This document shows, in pieces, positions 35,335 through 44,702 of a stretch of 64,000 nucleotides of DNA. The stretch covers positions 1 through 64,000 of the forward strand of contig NZ_JAGEOK010000045.1 of NCBI RefSeq assembly GCF_017573545.1, read 5' to 3'. The first letter of the stretch is position 1. Every line of letters begins with the position of its first letter. The position numbers were made by a program, and so were the translations under genes. A model generated the notes under the pieces. That model had not been told where the DNA came from, made no database searches, and saw only the letters and a program-made list of their open reading frames with translations. Source of the DNA: Actinomadura nitritigenes (GTDB taxonomy: Bacteria > Actinomycetota > Actinomycetes > Streptosporangiales > Streptosporangiaceae).

Positions 35335-38300
35335 ATGACGCACAGACGCCGGAGCCGGGCCCCGCTCGGCCTCCTGCTCGGCACGCTGCTCGCGGCGGGG
35401 ACGGCGGCGGTCCTGCCGACGCCCGCCGCCCATGCCTCGCCCCCCGGCGCCCCGCCCTCGGCCGGGCTCGCGCCGGGCCGGTCCTGGAAGGTGACGCTGC
35501 TGACCGGCGACGTCGTCCGGGTCCGGACGGTCCGCGGCCGCGCGCCGATGGTCGCGGTGAGCCCCGCCCCCGGGCGCGGCGCCCACCTGTTCCGCACGGC
35601 CGTCCGGCCGGACGGCCACGTGGTGGTGACCCCGCTGGACGTCGCGCGCCTGGTCGGCAAGGTGATCGACCCGGCCCTGTTCGACGTCACGGCGCTGATC
35701 AAGGACGGCTACGACGACGCCCGCAGCGCCGACCTGCCGCTGATCGTCCAGCGGGACGGCGGCGCGCACGGCCTGTCGGCGCTCGGCGGCGGGACGCTCC
35801 GGCAGGGCGTCGCGCTGCCGAGCATCGGGGCCGTCGCCGCCCGGCAGCCGAAGAAGGACGCGCAGCGGCTCGGCTCGTCGCTGGCCGCGATGTCCGGGCC
35901 GTCGCCGAAGGCCGCGGGCGGCGTCCGGCACCTGTGGCTGGACGGCCGGATCAAGGCGACGGCGCTTCCCGCGACGGCGCCTTCCGCGACGGCGCTCCCC
36001 GCGACGGCTCCGGCGACGGCCGCGAAGCTCGACGGGAACCTGACCCAGATCGGCGCGCCGAAGGCGTGGAAGGCCGGGTACACCGGCGCTGGCGCGACGG
36101 TCGCCGTCCTCGACACCGGCGTGGACGCGACGCACCCCGACCTCAAGGGCCGGATCGCCGGGACGGCGAACTTCTCCGACGCGCCCGGCACCGCCGACCG
36201 GTTCGGGCACGGCACGCACGTCGCCGCGACGATCGCCGGGACGGGCGCGGCCGCCGGCGGCGCCCGCAGGGGCGTCGCGCCCGGCGCGCGCCTGCTCGTC
36301 GGCAAGGTCCTCGGCGACGACGGCTACGGCACCGACTCCAGCCTGATCGCGGGCATGGAGTGGGCGGCGCCGCGCGCCAAGGTCGTCAACATGAGCCTCG
36401 GCGGCGACGCGTCCGACGGCACCGACCCGGTCTCGCAGGCGCTCGGCGGGCTCAGCCGGAAGTACGGCACGCTGTTCGTCGCCGCCGCCGGCAACGAAGG
36501 CGCGATCGGGTCGATCGGCGCGCCCGGGTCGGCGGACGCCGCGCTGACCGTCGGCGCGGTCGACGGCACCGACCGGCTCGCGGACTTCTCCAGCCGCGGC
36601 CCCCGCGCGGGCGGGCACGTCGCCAAGCCGGAGATCGTCGCGCCGGGCGTCGGCATCGCGGCGGCCCGTGCGAAGGGCACCGCGCTGGGCACGCCGCTCG
36701 GCCCGCTGTACACGCGGGCGTCGGGCACGTCGATGGCGACCCCGCACGTCGCGGGCGCGGCGGCGCTGCTCGCCGCCCGGCACCCGCGCTGGACGCCCGC
36801 GCAGCTCAAGGCCGCGCTGGTCGGGACGGCCGGACCCGCGACAGGCGGCGACGTCTACGAGCGCGGCGCCGGGCGCCTCGACGCGGGCGCCGCCGTGACC
36901 GGCGCCGTCCTGCCCGCCCAGGGCGTCGTGGACCTCGGGACTTCGGCGTTCCCCGCGCACAGGGCGCTGTCGGCGAAGCTCGCGTGGACGTCGCAGGGCG
37001 CCGCCGCCCGCGTGTCGCTGAGCGTGAAGGCGACCGACCGGAAGGGCCGCGACGCGTCCAGGGCGGTGCGCCTGTCCGCCGCCGCGGTGAACGTCCCGGC
37101 GGGCGGCACCGCGTCCGCGTCGCTGACCGTCGACGCGTCGAAGCTCGCCCCCCGCCCCGGCATGTACGAGGCGGAGGTGACGGCGAGAAGCGGGCGCACG
37201 GTCGTCCGCACGCCCGTGACGTTCTACGTCGAGCCGCCGTCCCACACGCTGACCGTGAAGGCGGTCCCGCTGCCCGGCACGGACCCGGCCGACTTCTCCT
37301 CCTACAGCGCCGTGGTCGACCTCGACGATCCCGCGCTGTTCGCCGAGTCGGTCGATCCGACGCCGGAGGGCACGAAGGTCCGCGTCCCCGAAGGCCGCTA
37401 CAGCGTGCTCGGCACCGTCGACGACACCAAGGGGAACGCCTGGCGGTCCGCGCTCGCGGGCACGCCGGAGGTGCGCGTCGACCGCGACCTGACGGTCACG
37501 CTGGACGGCCCCGCCGCCAAGCCCGTCACGGCGGGCGTCGAAGGCGTCCGGACGAAGGCCGTCATGGCCAGCGCGTCCGCCGTCCAGAGCACCAAGCGGA
37601 TGATGTGGACGGTCGGCGTCTACAGCGACGACCCCGCCGCCGCCCCCGTCTACGCCCAGGCCATGCGCGGCGCCGGTACCGGGACGTTCCGCGCCTACAG
37701 CAGCCACCGGCTGACCGCGCCCGGCGCCGTCTACGACCTCATCCACCCGTACGGCAACGGCGTCCCGGCCGACCCGTCCCATGTCGCCGGCGCGGCGGAG
37801 AAGGCGCGGATGGCCCGGATCGACCAGCGGTTCGCCGCGTTCGACGGCGACACCGGCAAGGGCGTCACCGAGCACCGCTACGGCACGTCGCCGGAGGGCC
37901 TCCTGCTGGCCGGGCTCGACGCGTCCGGCGCCGTCCCGTCCGGGACGACCCGCACCGACTACGTGTCGACGGGCAAGGGGATGCTGTGGGCCGACGAGGC
38001 GTTCCCCGAGGCGATCGCCAAGGGGGAGTGGGTCGACCAGCTCCCGTTCCGGGAACTGCGGCCCGGTCAGCGGATCTCGCGCACGTGGGGCCGCCAGCCG
38101 GTGCGCCCCGGCCCGTACTCCGGGTCCGGCGTCTCGATCAGCGAGTGCGCTCCGAACCCGTCCGTCCGGACCGGCGACCACGTCCACGTCGAGCTGGTCG
38201 ACCTCCAGACCAGGCTGGACGGGTTCGACTGCGGTCTGGACGGCGGCGGCGTCACCGGCGCCCTCGCGCTGTACTCCGGCGGCAAGAAGGTCGGCGGCGC

Positions 38301-38769
38301 GGCCGGCCCGGTCGGCGACTTCGACGTCCCGTCCAAGCCGGCGGCGTACCGGCTGACCTACGACAACGACGCGTCCAAGCTGCTGCCGGTGTCGGTCCGC
38401 ACCTCGACGGCCTGGACGTTCCGCTCGTCCGCGCCGCGCGGCGACGGCGCGCTCCTGCCGCTGCTGCTCGTCGATTACGACCTCGGCCTCGACCTGCGCA
38501 ACCAGCCGGCGGGCAGGCCCGCCGTCCTCAGCGTCGCGCGCGTCGCGGGCGCGCCGGAGGCGAAGGTCACCGGGCTGCGGTTCTGGACGTCGGTGGACGA
38601 CGGCGCGACCTGGCGGGCCGTCCCGGTGAAGGCGCTCGGCGGCGGCCGGTTCAGCGCGCCGCTCCCGGCGCCGGTCAAGGGCCAGGCCGTGTCGCTGCGG
38701 GTCACCGCGAAGGACGCGGGCGGCAGCGGCGTCGACCAGCGCATCATCCGCGCCTACCGGGTCCGGTAG
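35335..38769 (+). CDS. Secreted S8 (subtilisin-like) serine protease
   Basis: A 1,144-residue exported protease. Signal peptide (MTHRRRSRAP, hydrophobic core, cleavage near AHA at residue 34), a prodomain to about 205, then an Ala/Pro/Thr repeat linker (208-230). The peptidase S8 domain has the catalytic triad Asp260 (AVLDTGVD), His292 (FGHGTHVA) and Ser466 (GTSMATPHVAG), plus oxyanion Asn387. About 600 further residues form beta-rich C-terminal domains typical of large actinomycete subtilases. It diverges from dnaK, sharing the 300-base leader with the HAIR box. A hairpin terminator follows at 38781. Confidence 0.93.
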   Translation: MTHRRRSRAPLGLLLGTLLAAGTAAVLPTPAAHASPPGAPPSAGLAPGRSWKVTLLTGDVVRVRTVRGRAPMVAVSPAPGRGAHLFRTAVRPDGHVVVTPLDVARLVGKVIDPALFDVTALIKDGYDDARSADLPLIVQRDGGAHGLSALGGGTLRQGVALPSIGAVAARQPKKDAQRLGSSLAAMSGPSPKAAGGVRHLWLDGRIKATALPATAPSATALPATAPATAAKLDGNLTQIGAPKAWKAGYTGAGATVAVLDTGVDATHPDLKGRIAGTANFSDAPGTADRFGHGTHVAATIAGTGAAAGGARRGVAPGARLLVGKVLGDDGYGTDSSLIAGMEWAAPRAKVVNMSLGGDASDGTDPVSQALGGLSRKYGTLFVAAAGNEGAIGSIGAPGSADAALTVGAVDGTDRLADFSSRGPRAGGHVAKPEIVAPGVGIAAARAKGTALGTPLGPLYTRASGTSMATPHVAGAAALLAARHPRWTPAQLKAALVGTAGPATGGDVYERGAGRLDAGAAVTGAVLPAQGVVDLGTSAFPAHRALSAKLAWTSQGAAARVSLSVKATDRKGRDASRAVRLSAAAVNVPAGGTASASLTVDASKLAPRPGMYEAEVTARSGRTVVRTPVTFYVEPPSHTLTVKAVPLPGTDPADFSSYSAVVDLDDPALFAESVDPTPEGTKVRVPEGRYSVLGTVDDTKGNAWRSALAGTPEVRVDRDLTVTLDGPAAKPVTAGVEGVRTKAVMASASAVQSTKRMMWTVGVYSDDPAAAPVYAQAMRGAGTGTFRAYSSHRLTAPGAVYDLIHPYGNGVPADPSHVAGAAEKARMARIDQRFAAFDGDTGKGVTEHRYGTSPEGLLLAGLDASGAVPSGTTRTDYVSTGKGMLWADEAFPEAIAKGEWVDQLPFRELRPGQRISRTWGRQPVRPGPYSGSGVSISECAPNPSVRTGDHVHVELVDLQTRLDGFDCGLDGGGVTGALALYSGGKKVGGAAGPVGDFDVPSKPAAYRLTYDNDASKLLPVSVRTSTAWTFRSSAPRGDGALLPLLLVDYDLGLDLRNQPAGRPAVLSVARVAGAPEAKVTGLRFWTSVDDGATWRAVPVKALGGGRFSAPLPAPVKGQAVSLRVTAKDAGGSGVDQRIIRAYRVR

Positions 38770-38780
38770 GCGTCAGGTAG

Positions 38781-38806
38781 GCGCCCGCCGGGCGTCCGGC
38801 GGGCGC
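38781..38806 (+). terminator. Hairpin terminator after the S8 protease gene
   Basis: Perfect 11-base arms GCGCCCGCCGG and CCGGCGGGCGC with a 4-base loop lie 12 bases after the stop codon. Confidence 0.75.
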
Positions 38807-38871
38807 GAAAGCGGCGAGGGGTTCCGGGTGATACGTCTGTGACCGCCATCCGTGCGACGGAAAGGCAGCAC

Positions 38872-39486
38872 ATGACAGGGGAACCCCTCGCCGCGGCACC
38901 GCCCCGGGCCACCGCGGGCCCGCCCGTGCCGCGGCCGTCCCTGCACGACCCCGAACGGTTCGGGGAGGTCTTCGACGCGCACTTCGCCGAGATCCACGGC
39001 TACGCGGCCAAGCGCCTCGGCCCGGACGCCGCGGCCGACGTCGCCTCCCAGACGTTCCTGGAGGCGTTCCGGCGCCGCGACCGCTACGACCCCTCGCGCG
39101 CGGCCGTCCGCACCTGGCTGTACGGCATCGCGACGAACCTGATCGCCAAGCACCGGCGGAGCGAGGTGCGCGCGCTGCGCGCCCGCGAACGGCTCGGCCC
39201 CGGCGACACCGGCGGCGGCGAGGGCCACGCGGACGCGGTGGACGCCCGCGTCAGCGCGCAGGGGCTGCGCGGCCGGCTGGCCGGGGCGATCGCGACGCTG
39301 TCCGCCGGGGAGCGCGACGTGCTGCTGCTCGTCGCGCTCGCCGAGCTCAGCCATGAGGAGGTCGCGGCTGCGCTGGGCGTCCCGTACGGGACGGTCGGCT
39401 CCCGGCTCAGCCGGGCCCGGAGGAAGGTGCGCGAGGCACTCGGCGGGACGAACCCGATGCGCGATGGGGAGGACGACCATGGATGA
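38872..39486 (+). CDS. ECF sigma factor, cassette 1
   Basis: A 204-residue ECF sigma. Region 2 (FDAHFAEIHGYAAKRLGPDAAADVASQTFLEAFRRRDRYD) and region 4 (LSAGERDVLLLVALAELSHEEVAAALGVPYGTVGSRLSRARRKVREAL). I chose the ATG at 38872, which has GGAAAGG six bases upstream, rather than the longer frame from 38839. Its 3' end overlaps the CU044_5270-family gene by 8 bases, the constant pairing in this region. Confidence 0.92.
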   Translation: MTGEPLAAAPPRATAGPPVPRPSLHDPERFGEVFDAHFAEIHGYAAKRLGPDAAADVASQTFLEAFRRRDRYDPSRAAVRTWLYGIATNLIAKHRRSEVRALRARERLGPGDTGGGEGHADAVDARVSAQGLRGRLAGAIATLSAGERDVLLLVALAELSHEEVAAALGVPYGTVGSRLSRARRKVREALGGTNPMRDGEDDHG

Positions 39487-40672
39487 ACTGCGGACCGTCC
39501 GGGAGGCGTACGGCGACGCCGCGCCGCCGACCATGACGGAGATCGCGCAGGCGCGGGCCCGCTGGGAGGAGGCGGAGGCGCCGCCGCGCCGGGCCCGGTT
39601 CGGGTGGCCGTCCCGGCTGGCCCTCGGCATGGTCGCCGCGGGCGCGGCGGCGGCCGTCGCCGTCGCCCTCACCGGGCAGGGGACCCCGGACGCGCCGGGT
39701 CCGTCCGGGAACGGCGACGGCGACGGGAACGTGGACCTCGGCAGGCGGGCGGTGCTCGCCGCCGCCACCAAGGCCGGGCGGGCACCGGCCGGACGGTACT
39801 GGTACATCGACTGCCTCTCCGGCCAGGCCTACATCGTCCGGTCGAAGTCCGGCGCCCCGTACGCGATCGTCGGCGCGGCCGACGAGATGTTCCACTGGAA
39901 CGGTGTGAAGCCCGGCATGGGCGAGATGTACTACAGCCGCGACCTCCCCGCCCGCCCGGCGACCGGCCAGGACGCGGCGGTGTGGCGTGCGGACGGGTCG
40001 CCGCCGACCTTTCGCACCTGGTCCGGCGACCACCACGCCACCTACACCACCAAGGCGACCAAGTGGCGGTCGAAGGGCCCGGGAGTGGGCCTGGACCCCG
40101 AGGGCGGCGGGACGTTCTTCCTCGGCAAGACGGCCGCGGACCTCCAGCGGCTGCCCACCGATCCGGCGGAGCTCGGCAAGCGGTTCCTGAGCGACGACGC
40201 CCTGAGGGCGCTGTTCCTGAACGGCCGCACGAAGAGCCGCGGCAAGGTGAATCTGCGGGTCCTGCCCGACATGAGGCTCAAGGTCGTGGCGACGCTGCTG
40301 GACGCCCCGACGCCGCCGAAGGTCCGGGCGGGGCTGATGCGGGCGCTCGCCGCCCAGCCGGGCGTCCACGCGATCGGGCACGACACCGACCCGCTGGGCC
40401 GCCGGGGCGTCGCGCTGGCCGCCGACCCCCGCTCCACCACGGACGACGGCGAGTACGGCACGCCGAAGAGCGACCAGGGGACCTACCGCTGGCGCAGGGT
40501 GATGATCTTCGACGAGGGCAGCGGCGCGCTGCTGTCCCTGCAGTCCGAACTGGTCGACCCCGGCGGCGTGTACCGCGACCGCAAGCCCGGCTTCGTCATC
40601 GACTACGAGACCTACCGCGGCTCCGGCTGGAGCGACAACAGGCCGCGGCCGCCGGCCGGGCAGCCCTTCTGA
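39479..40672 (+). CDS. CU044_5270 family protein, cassette 1 (putative membrane anti-sigma)
   Basis: A 397-residue protein: cytoplasmic N terminus (about 1-45), one membrane helix (ALGMVAAGAAAAVAVAL, about 48-65), then an extracytoplasmic domain. Family hallmarks are GRYWYIDCLSGQAYIV after the membrane, SRDLPARP, VRAGLMRALAAQPGVHAIGHDTDPLGRRGVALA and a C-terminal KPGFVIDY. The topology and strict pairing with an ECF sigma suggest an anti-sigma or signal-sensing role, but no zinc finger is visible, so this is inference. Confidence 0.85.
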   Translation: MDELRTVREAYGDAAPPTMTEIAQARARWEEAEAPPRRARFGWPSRLALGMVAAGAAAAVAVALTGQGTPDAPGPSGNGDGDGNVDLGRRAVLAAATKAGRAPAGRYWYIDCLSGQAYIVRSKSGAPYAIVGAADEMFHWNGVKPGMGEMYYSRDLPARPATGQDAAVWRADGSPPTFRTWSGDHHATYTTKATKWRSKGPGVGLDPEGGGTFFLGKTAADLQRLPTDPAELGKRFLSDDALRALFLNGRTKSRGKVNLRVLPDMRLKVVATLLDAPTPPKVRAGLMRALAAQPGVHAIGHDTDPLGRRGVALAADPRSTTDDGEYGTPKSDQGTYRWRRVMIFDEGSGALLSLQSELVDPGGVYRDRKPGFVIDYETYRGSGWSDNRPRPPAGQPF

Positions 40673-40736
40673 CCGGCGCGCCGGCCGGCGTCCGGAATGC
40701 TTCGGTAAGAACCGGCGGCTCCCGATCACTACCCGG

Positions 40737-41339
40737 GTGACGGAACCCCCCGGACGAAGGGCTCGGACCTTGTCGGACCCCGAAGACATCGCCCGGTTCA
40801 CGGCGCTGTACGACGCGCACCATCCGCGCGTCCACGCCTATGCCGTGAGCCGGGTCGGCGTGCAGGCCGCCGAAGAGATCACGAGTGAGACGTTCTGCGT
40901 CGCGTGGCGGCGCGTCCGCGACCTGCCGGCCGAGCCGCTGCCCTGGCTGCTCGGCATCGCCCGCAACCTGCTGCGCGAGTCGTACCGGGCGCGGGACCGG
41001 CAGGACGCGCTGGCCCGCGAGCTGCGGACCTGGGCGGCCGGGCAGCCGCCCGCCGGCGACGTCGGCGAGGCGGTGGCCGAGCGCGCCGGGATGCTGCGCG
41101 CGCTGGCCGCCCTGCCCGACGCCGACCGCGAGCTGCTGGCGCTGGTCGCCTGGCACGGGCTGTCGCCGGGCGAGGCGGCGAAGGTCATCGGCTGCTCGAA
41201 GGCCTCGTTCTACGTGCGGCTGCACCGGGCCCGGCGGCGGCTGGAGCGCGCGCTGACCGGCGAGTCGCGGGCGCCGGACCGCGGCGCGCCCGCACCCCGC
41301 CCGTCCCTGGTCAGCACCGAAAGGAAGGTCGTCCGATGA
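40737..41339 (+). CDS. ECF sigma factor, cassette 2
   Basis: A 200-residue ECF sigma from a different subgroup than the other three: FTALYDAHHPRVHAYAVSRVGVQAAEEITSETFCVAWRRVRDLPAEPLPWLLGIARNLL (region 2) and DRELLALVAWHGLSPGEAAKVIGCSKASFYVRLHRARRRL (region 4). A GTG at 40737 gives the longest product. A TTG at 40770, which has GAAGGG upstream, would give MSDPEDIARF and may be the real start. Its stop overlaps the next gene as ATGA. Confidence 0.88.
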   Translation: MTEPPGRRARTLSDPEDIARFTALYDAHHPRVHAYAVSRVGVQAAEEITSETFCVAWRRVRDLPAEPLPWLLGIARNLLRESYRARDRQDALARELRTWAAGQPPAGDVGEAVAERAGMLRALAALPDADRELLALVAWHGLSPGEAAKVIGCSKASFYVRLHRARRRLERALTGESRAPDRGAPAPRPSLVSTERKVVR

Positions 41340-42547
41340 AGCATGACGTGATGAAGGCGCTGGCCGAGGCGCGGCCCGGGCAGCTCGACCCGCCGGCGGA
41401 CCCCGAGACGGCCCGCGCCCGCCGGGAACGCGACCTGGGACGAGCGTTCCTGGCGGACCCCGACGACGCGCCCGCCGGGGGACGGACGCGGGGGCGCCGC
41501 CCCGTCCGCTGGACGGTGCTCGGCGTGGTCGCGGCCGGGGCGGCGGCCTCCGTGGCGGTCGCGACGGTCGGCTCGTCCGGTTCGCCGGGCTCCCCGGGGA
41601 CTCGGGGCGGGCCCGGGAGCATCGACCTGAACAAGCAGGCGGTGCTCGCCGCGGCCACCAAGGTGGAGCACGCGCCGACCGGGAAGTACTGGTACAGCGA
41701 CCGGCTCGACGGCCAGTCCTACATCGTGCCGGCGAAGACCGGGGCGTACGCGATCGCCGGCGCGCAGAGCGAGTCGTTCGGCTGGTTCGGCGCGAAGTCC
41801 GGGACGGGCGAGGCGTACTACCTGCGCGACCTGCCGGCCCGTCCGCTGACCGAGCGGGACGCGGCGCTGTGGCGCAGGGCCGGGTCGCCGTCGAGCTTCC
41901 GCGTCCGGACCGACGGCGGCTTCACTACGTACGGCACCAAGGCGACGAAGTGGCGGTCGAGCGGCCCGGAGGCGGGCGCCGACGCGCGCGGCGGCGGGGA
42001 GTTCCTCGGCATGTCGGCCGAGGAGCTGCGGAAGCTGCCGTCGGACCCGGCGGCGCTCGCCCGGAGGTTCCTGACCCGGTCGGAGGCGGGCCGCGCGATG
42101 GGCATGGACCCGAAGAGCGGCCGGGCCCCGAGCTCCGGCCAGGCCGCGGCCTCCATGATCTGGCGCGTCGCGTCGCTGCTGGGCGGCGCGCCGGTGCCGC
42201 CGAAGGCGCGGGCCGGCCTGATGCGGGCGCTGGCCGCCCAGCCGGGCGTGCAGGCGATCGGGCACGCCACCGATCCGCTCGGCCGCCGGGGCGTCGCGCT
42301 GGCCTCCGCCGAGCGCACCACGACGACCACCGACGGGCCGACGGGCGGGCGAGGGACCTACCGCTCCCGCGAAGTGATCGTCTTCGACGAGGCGACCGGC
42401 GCGCTGCTGTCCGTCCAGGACACGCTGACCCGGCCGGGCGGCGAGTACGCGGCGATGAAGCCCGGGTTCGTCATCAGCTACTCGGCGACCCGCGCGGCGA
42501 ACTGGACCGGCACCAGGCCCACGCCCCCCGCGAAGCTCCCCTTCTAG
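41336..42547 (+). CDS. CU044_5270 family protein, cassette 2
   Basis: A 403-residue paralogue of the cassette 1 protein: cytoplasmic N terminus with EARPGQLDPPADPETARARRERDLGRAFL, membrane helix near residue 60-75, then GKYWYSDRLDGQSYIVPAKTG, LRDLPARPL, RAGLMRALAAQPGVQAIGHATDPLGRRGVALA and KPGFVISY. The ATGA overlap with the sigma gene and a GGAAGG ribosome site inside it indicate coupled translation. A strong hairpin terminator lies 54 bases downstream. Confidence 0.85.
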   Translation: MKHDVMKALAEARPGQLDPPADPETARARRERDLGRAFLADPDDAPAGGRTRGRRPVRWTVLGVVAAGAAASVAVATVGSSGSPGSPGTRGGPGSIDLNKQAVLAAATKVEHAPTGKYWYSDRLDGQSYIVPAKTGAYAIAGAQSESFGWFGAKSGTGEAYYLRDLPARPLTERDAALWRRAGSPSSFRVRTDGGFTTYGTKATKWRSSGPEAGADARGGGEFLGMSAEELRKLPSDPAALARRFLTRSEAGRAMGMDPKSGRAPSSGQAAASMIWRVASLLGGAPVPPKARAGLMRALAAQPGVQAIGHATDPLGRRGVALASAERTTTTTDGPTGGRGTYRSREVIVFDEATGALLSVQDTLTRPGGEYAAMKPGFVISYSATRAANWTGTRPTPPAKLPF

Positions 42548-42600
42548 CCTCCGGCCCGGGGTGAGCGCTGCCGTTGTCCCATGGCGAACGCCCCCGTCCT

Positions 42601-42632
42601 CGCCCTCCGCCCGGGTTCCCGGGCGGAGGGCG
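42601..42632 (+). terminator. Hairpin terminator between ECF cassettes 2 and 3
   Basis: Perfect 15-base arms CGCCCTCCGCCCGGG and CCCGGGCGGAGGGCG with a TT loop. Confidence 0.8.
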
Positions 42633-42699
42633 AAGGCGTTTCGGGGGATCGGTTGAGAACGGGATGATCCGTCCGTCCCCCCACAGCGAGGATTCGTCC

Positions 42700-43314
42700 A
42701 TGGCACACGACCGGCCGCCGGGGCCCGAGGGCCCCATCGGGCCCGGCTCCGACGCGGAGGTGATCGCCCGTTCGCGGCGAGAACCGGACGCGTTCGCGGA
42801 GATCTTCCACCGCCACTTCACCGAGATCCACCGGTACGCGGCGCGCCGGCTCGGCGCCGACGCGGCCGACGACATCGCCGCCGAGACCTTCCTCATCGCG
42901 TTCCGCAAGCGCGGCCGGTTCGACACCGGGCGGGGGACGGCCCGTCCCTGGCTGTACGGGATCGTCACCCGGGTGATCGGCCTGCACCGGCGCGCGGAGG
43001 GGCGGCGGTACCGGGCGCTCGCCCGCACGCCCGCCGAGAACGTCCAGCACGGGCACGACGACCTGGTCGCGGCGCGCGTCACCGCCGGGGACGCCGGCGC
43101 GGACATCGCGGACGCGCTGGCCCGGCTGCCGCGCGGGGAGCGGGACGTCCTGCTCCTGGTGGCGCTGGCCGACCTGTCGTACGACGAGGTGGCGCAGGCG
43201 CTCGGCCTGAAGACGGGCACCGTCGCGTCCCGGCTGCACCGGGCGCGGCGCCGCCTGCGGGAGGCGCTCGGCACGGACCGGATGGCAGCGATCGTGGAGG
43301 AGGCGACGGCGTGA
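42700..43314 (+). CDS. ECF sigma factor, cassette 3
   Basis: A 204-residue ECF sigma: FAEIFHRHFTEIHRYAARRLGADAADDIAAETFLIAFRKRGRFD (region 2) and LPRGERDVLLLVALADLSYDEVAQALGLKTGTVASRLHRARRRL (region 4). It is similar to the sigmas of cassettes 1 and 4. The ATG at 42700 has GAGGA seven bases upstream. The stop codon overlaps the partner gene's GTG (GTGA). Confidence 0.92.
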   Translation: MAHDRPPGPEGPIGPGSDAEVIARSRREPDAFAEIFHRHFTEIHRYAARRLGADAADDIAAETFLIAFRKRGRFDTGRGTARPWLYGIVTRVIGLHRRAEGRRYRALARTPAENVQHGHDDLVAARVTAGDAGADIADALARLPRGERDVLLLVALADLSYDEVAQALGLKTGTVASRLHRARRRLREALGTDRMAAIVEEATA

Positions 43315-44639
43315 GCGAGATCGACGAGATGGACGGCGTGCGGCGGCTGCTGGCCGAGCCCCCGGCACCCTCGCCGGAGGCGGCCGCGAAGGCGTTCGGC
43401 CTGCTGGAGCGCGAGATGTCCGGCGGGCGCCGCGCCGGGACGGCGCGGGCGGGACGGCGGCTGCGGTACGGGTGGCCGTTCGGGCTCGGCGCGGGCCTGG
43501 CCGCGGTCGGCGCGGCGGCGGCCGTCACCGTCGTCGTGACGGGCCAGGGGACGCCGGAGCCGGGGAAGACGGCCCCCGGCGTGGACCTGAACAGGCAGGC
43601 GGTGCTCGCGGCGGCGGGGAAGGCCGCGCTGATGCCCACCGGGAAGTACTGGTACACCGACCAGATCCAGGGCCAGTCCTACATGATGCGGCCGAAGACC
43701 GGCGAGTACGCGATCGTGGGTGCGCACAGCGAGACGTTCGAGTGGTCGGGCGCGAAGAGCGGCATGGGCGAGGCGTTCTACGGCCGGGACATCCCGGCGC
43801 GTCCGCTGACGCCGAAGGACGCGGCGCTGTGGCGCAAGGCCGGCGCGCCGTCGGCGTTCCGCGTGTGGTCGAACGACCACTACTACACCTACGACCGGAA
43901 GACCTCGGCGTGGGAGGCGGACCGGCCGGACGCGAAGGGCGGCGGCCGGTGGCTCGGCGACCGGGACCCGGACGGCGGGGAGTCCGGCGGCCTGACCGTC
44001 GATGACCTGCAGAACCTGCCCACCGACCCCGCGAGCCTCGCCGCGCGGTTCCTGAAGGGGGCCGCCTCCGATCCGAAGCTGGAGAGGATCAGGAAGACCC
44101 TGGCGCAGATGCAGCAGCAACCCGTGCCGGCCGATCCCGGCAAGCGGGCCGAACACGCCGCGGCCATCAAGTCGCTCCAGGACATGCTGAAGAAGGTCGA
44201 CGAGGGCCGGCGGGAGGACCCGCACGGCTCGCGCGAGAAGCTGATGCGAGCCGAGGACCTGATGATGGACCTGCCGCTCCCGCCGGCGGTGCGGGCCGGG
44301 CTGATGCGGGCCCTCGCCGCGCAGCCCGGGGTGCGGGCGATCGGAGCGGTGACGGACGAGCTCGGCCGCAAGGGCATCGCGCTGGCGGCCGCCGACACGA
44401 CCGTCCACGTCACCGGCGAGTACGGCACCCCGGCCGCCGAGCAGGGGACCTACACCTCCCACGAGGAGATCATGTTCGATCCGGCGACCGGCCAGCTGCT
44501 CGGTAGCCGGGACGTGCTGACCAGGCCGGGCGGCGCCTACCGGTCGCAGGCGCCCGGCTTCGTGATCAACTACTGGCTGGTGCGGTCGTCCGGCTGGACG
44601 GACGCCAAGCCGGAGCCGCCCGCGAAGCTCCCCTTCTGA
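43311..44639 (+). CDS. CU044_5270 family protein, cassette 3
   Basis: The longest paralogue (442 residues): cytoplasmic N terminus, membrane helix near 55-75, GKYWYTDQIQGQSYMMRPKTG, GRDIPARPL and RAGLMRALAAQPGVRAIGAVTDELGRKGIALA. It carries an extra charged, probably helical insertion (about 255-310; KLERIRKTLAQMQQQPVPAD and following) absent from the others. A bidirectional terminator follows. Confidence 0.85.
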   Translation: MSEIDEMDGVRRLLAEPPAPSPEAAAKAFGLLEREMSGGRRAGTARAGRRLRYGWPFGLGAGLAAVGAAAAVTVVVTGQGTPEPGKTAPGVDLNRQAVLAAAGKAALMPTGKYWYTDQIQGQSYMMRPKTGEYAIVGAHSETFEWSGAKSGMGEAFYGRDIPARPLTPKDAALWRKAGAPSAFRVWSNDHYYTYDRKTSAWEADRPDAKGGGRWLGDRDPDGGESGGLTVDDLQNLPTDPASLAARFLKGAASDPKLERIRKTLAQMQQQPVPADPGKRAEHAAAIKSLQDMLKKVDEGRREDPHGSREKLMRAEDLMMDLPLPPAVRAGLMRALAAQPGVRAIGAVTDELGRKGIALAAADTTVHVTGEYGTPAAEQGTYTSHEEIMFDPATGQLLGSRDVLTRPGGAYRSQAPGFVINYWLVRSSGWTDAKPEPPAKLPF

Positions 44640-44657
44640 TCCGCCCCGTCTCTTGGG

Positions 44658-44701
44658 GTGCGGCGAGTCGTCCTGGCGGCGTCCAGGACGACTCGCCGCA
44701 C
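44658..44701. terminator. Bidirectional terminator (19-bp perfect stem)
   Basis: Arms 44658-44676 and 44683-44701 are perfectly complementary over 19 bases with a 6-base loop, between convergent stops of the CU044_5270 gene and the tetR gene. Confidence 0.88.
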
Positions 44702-44702
44702 G

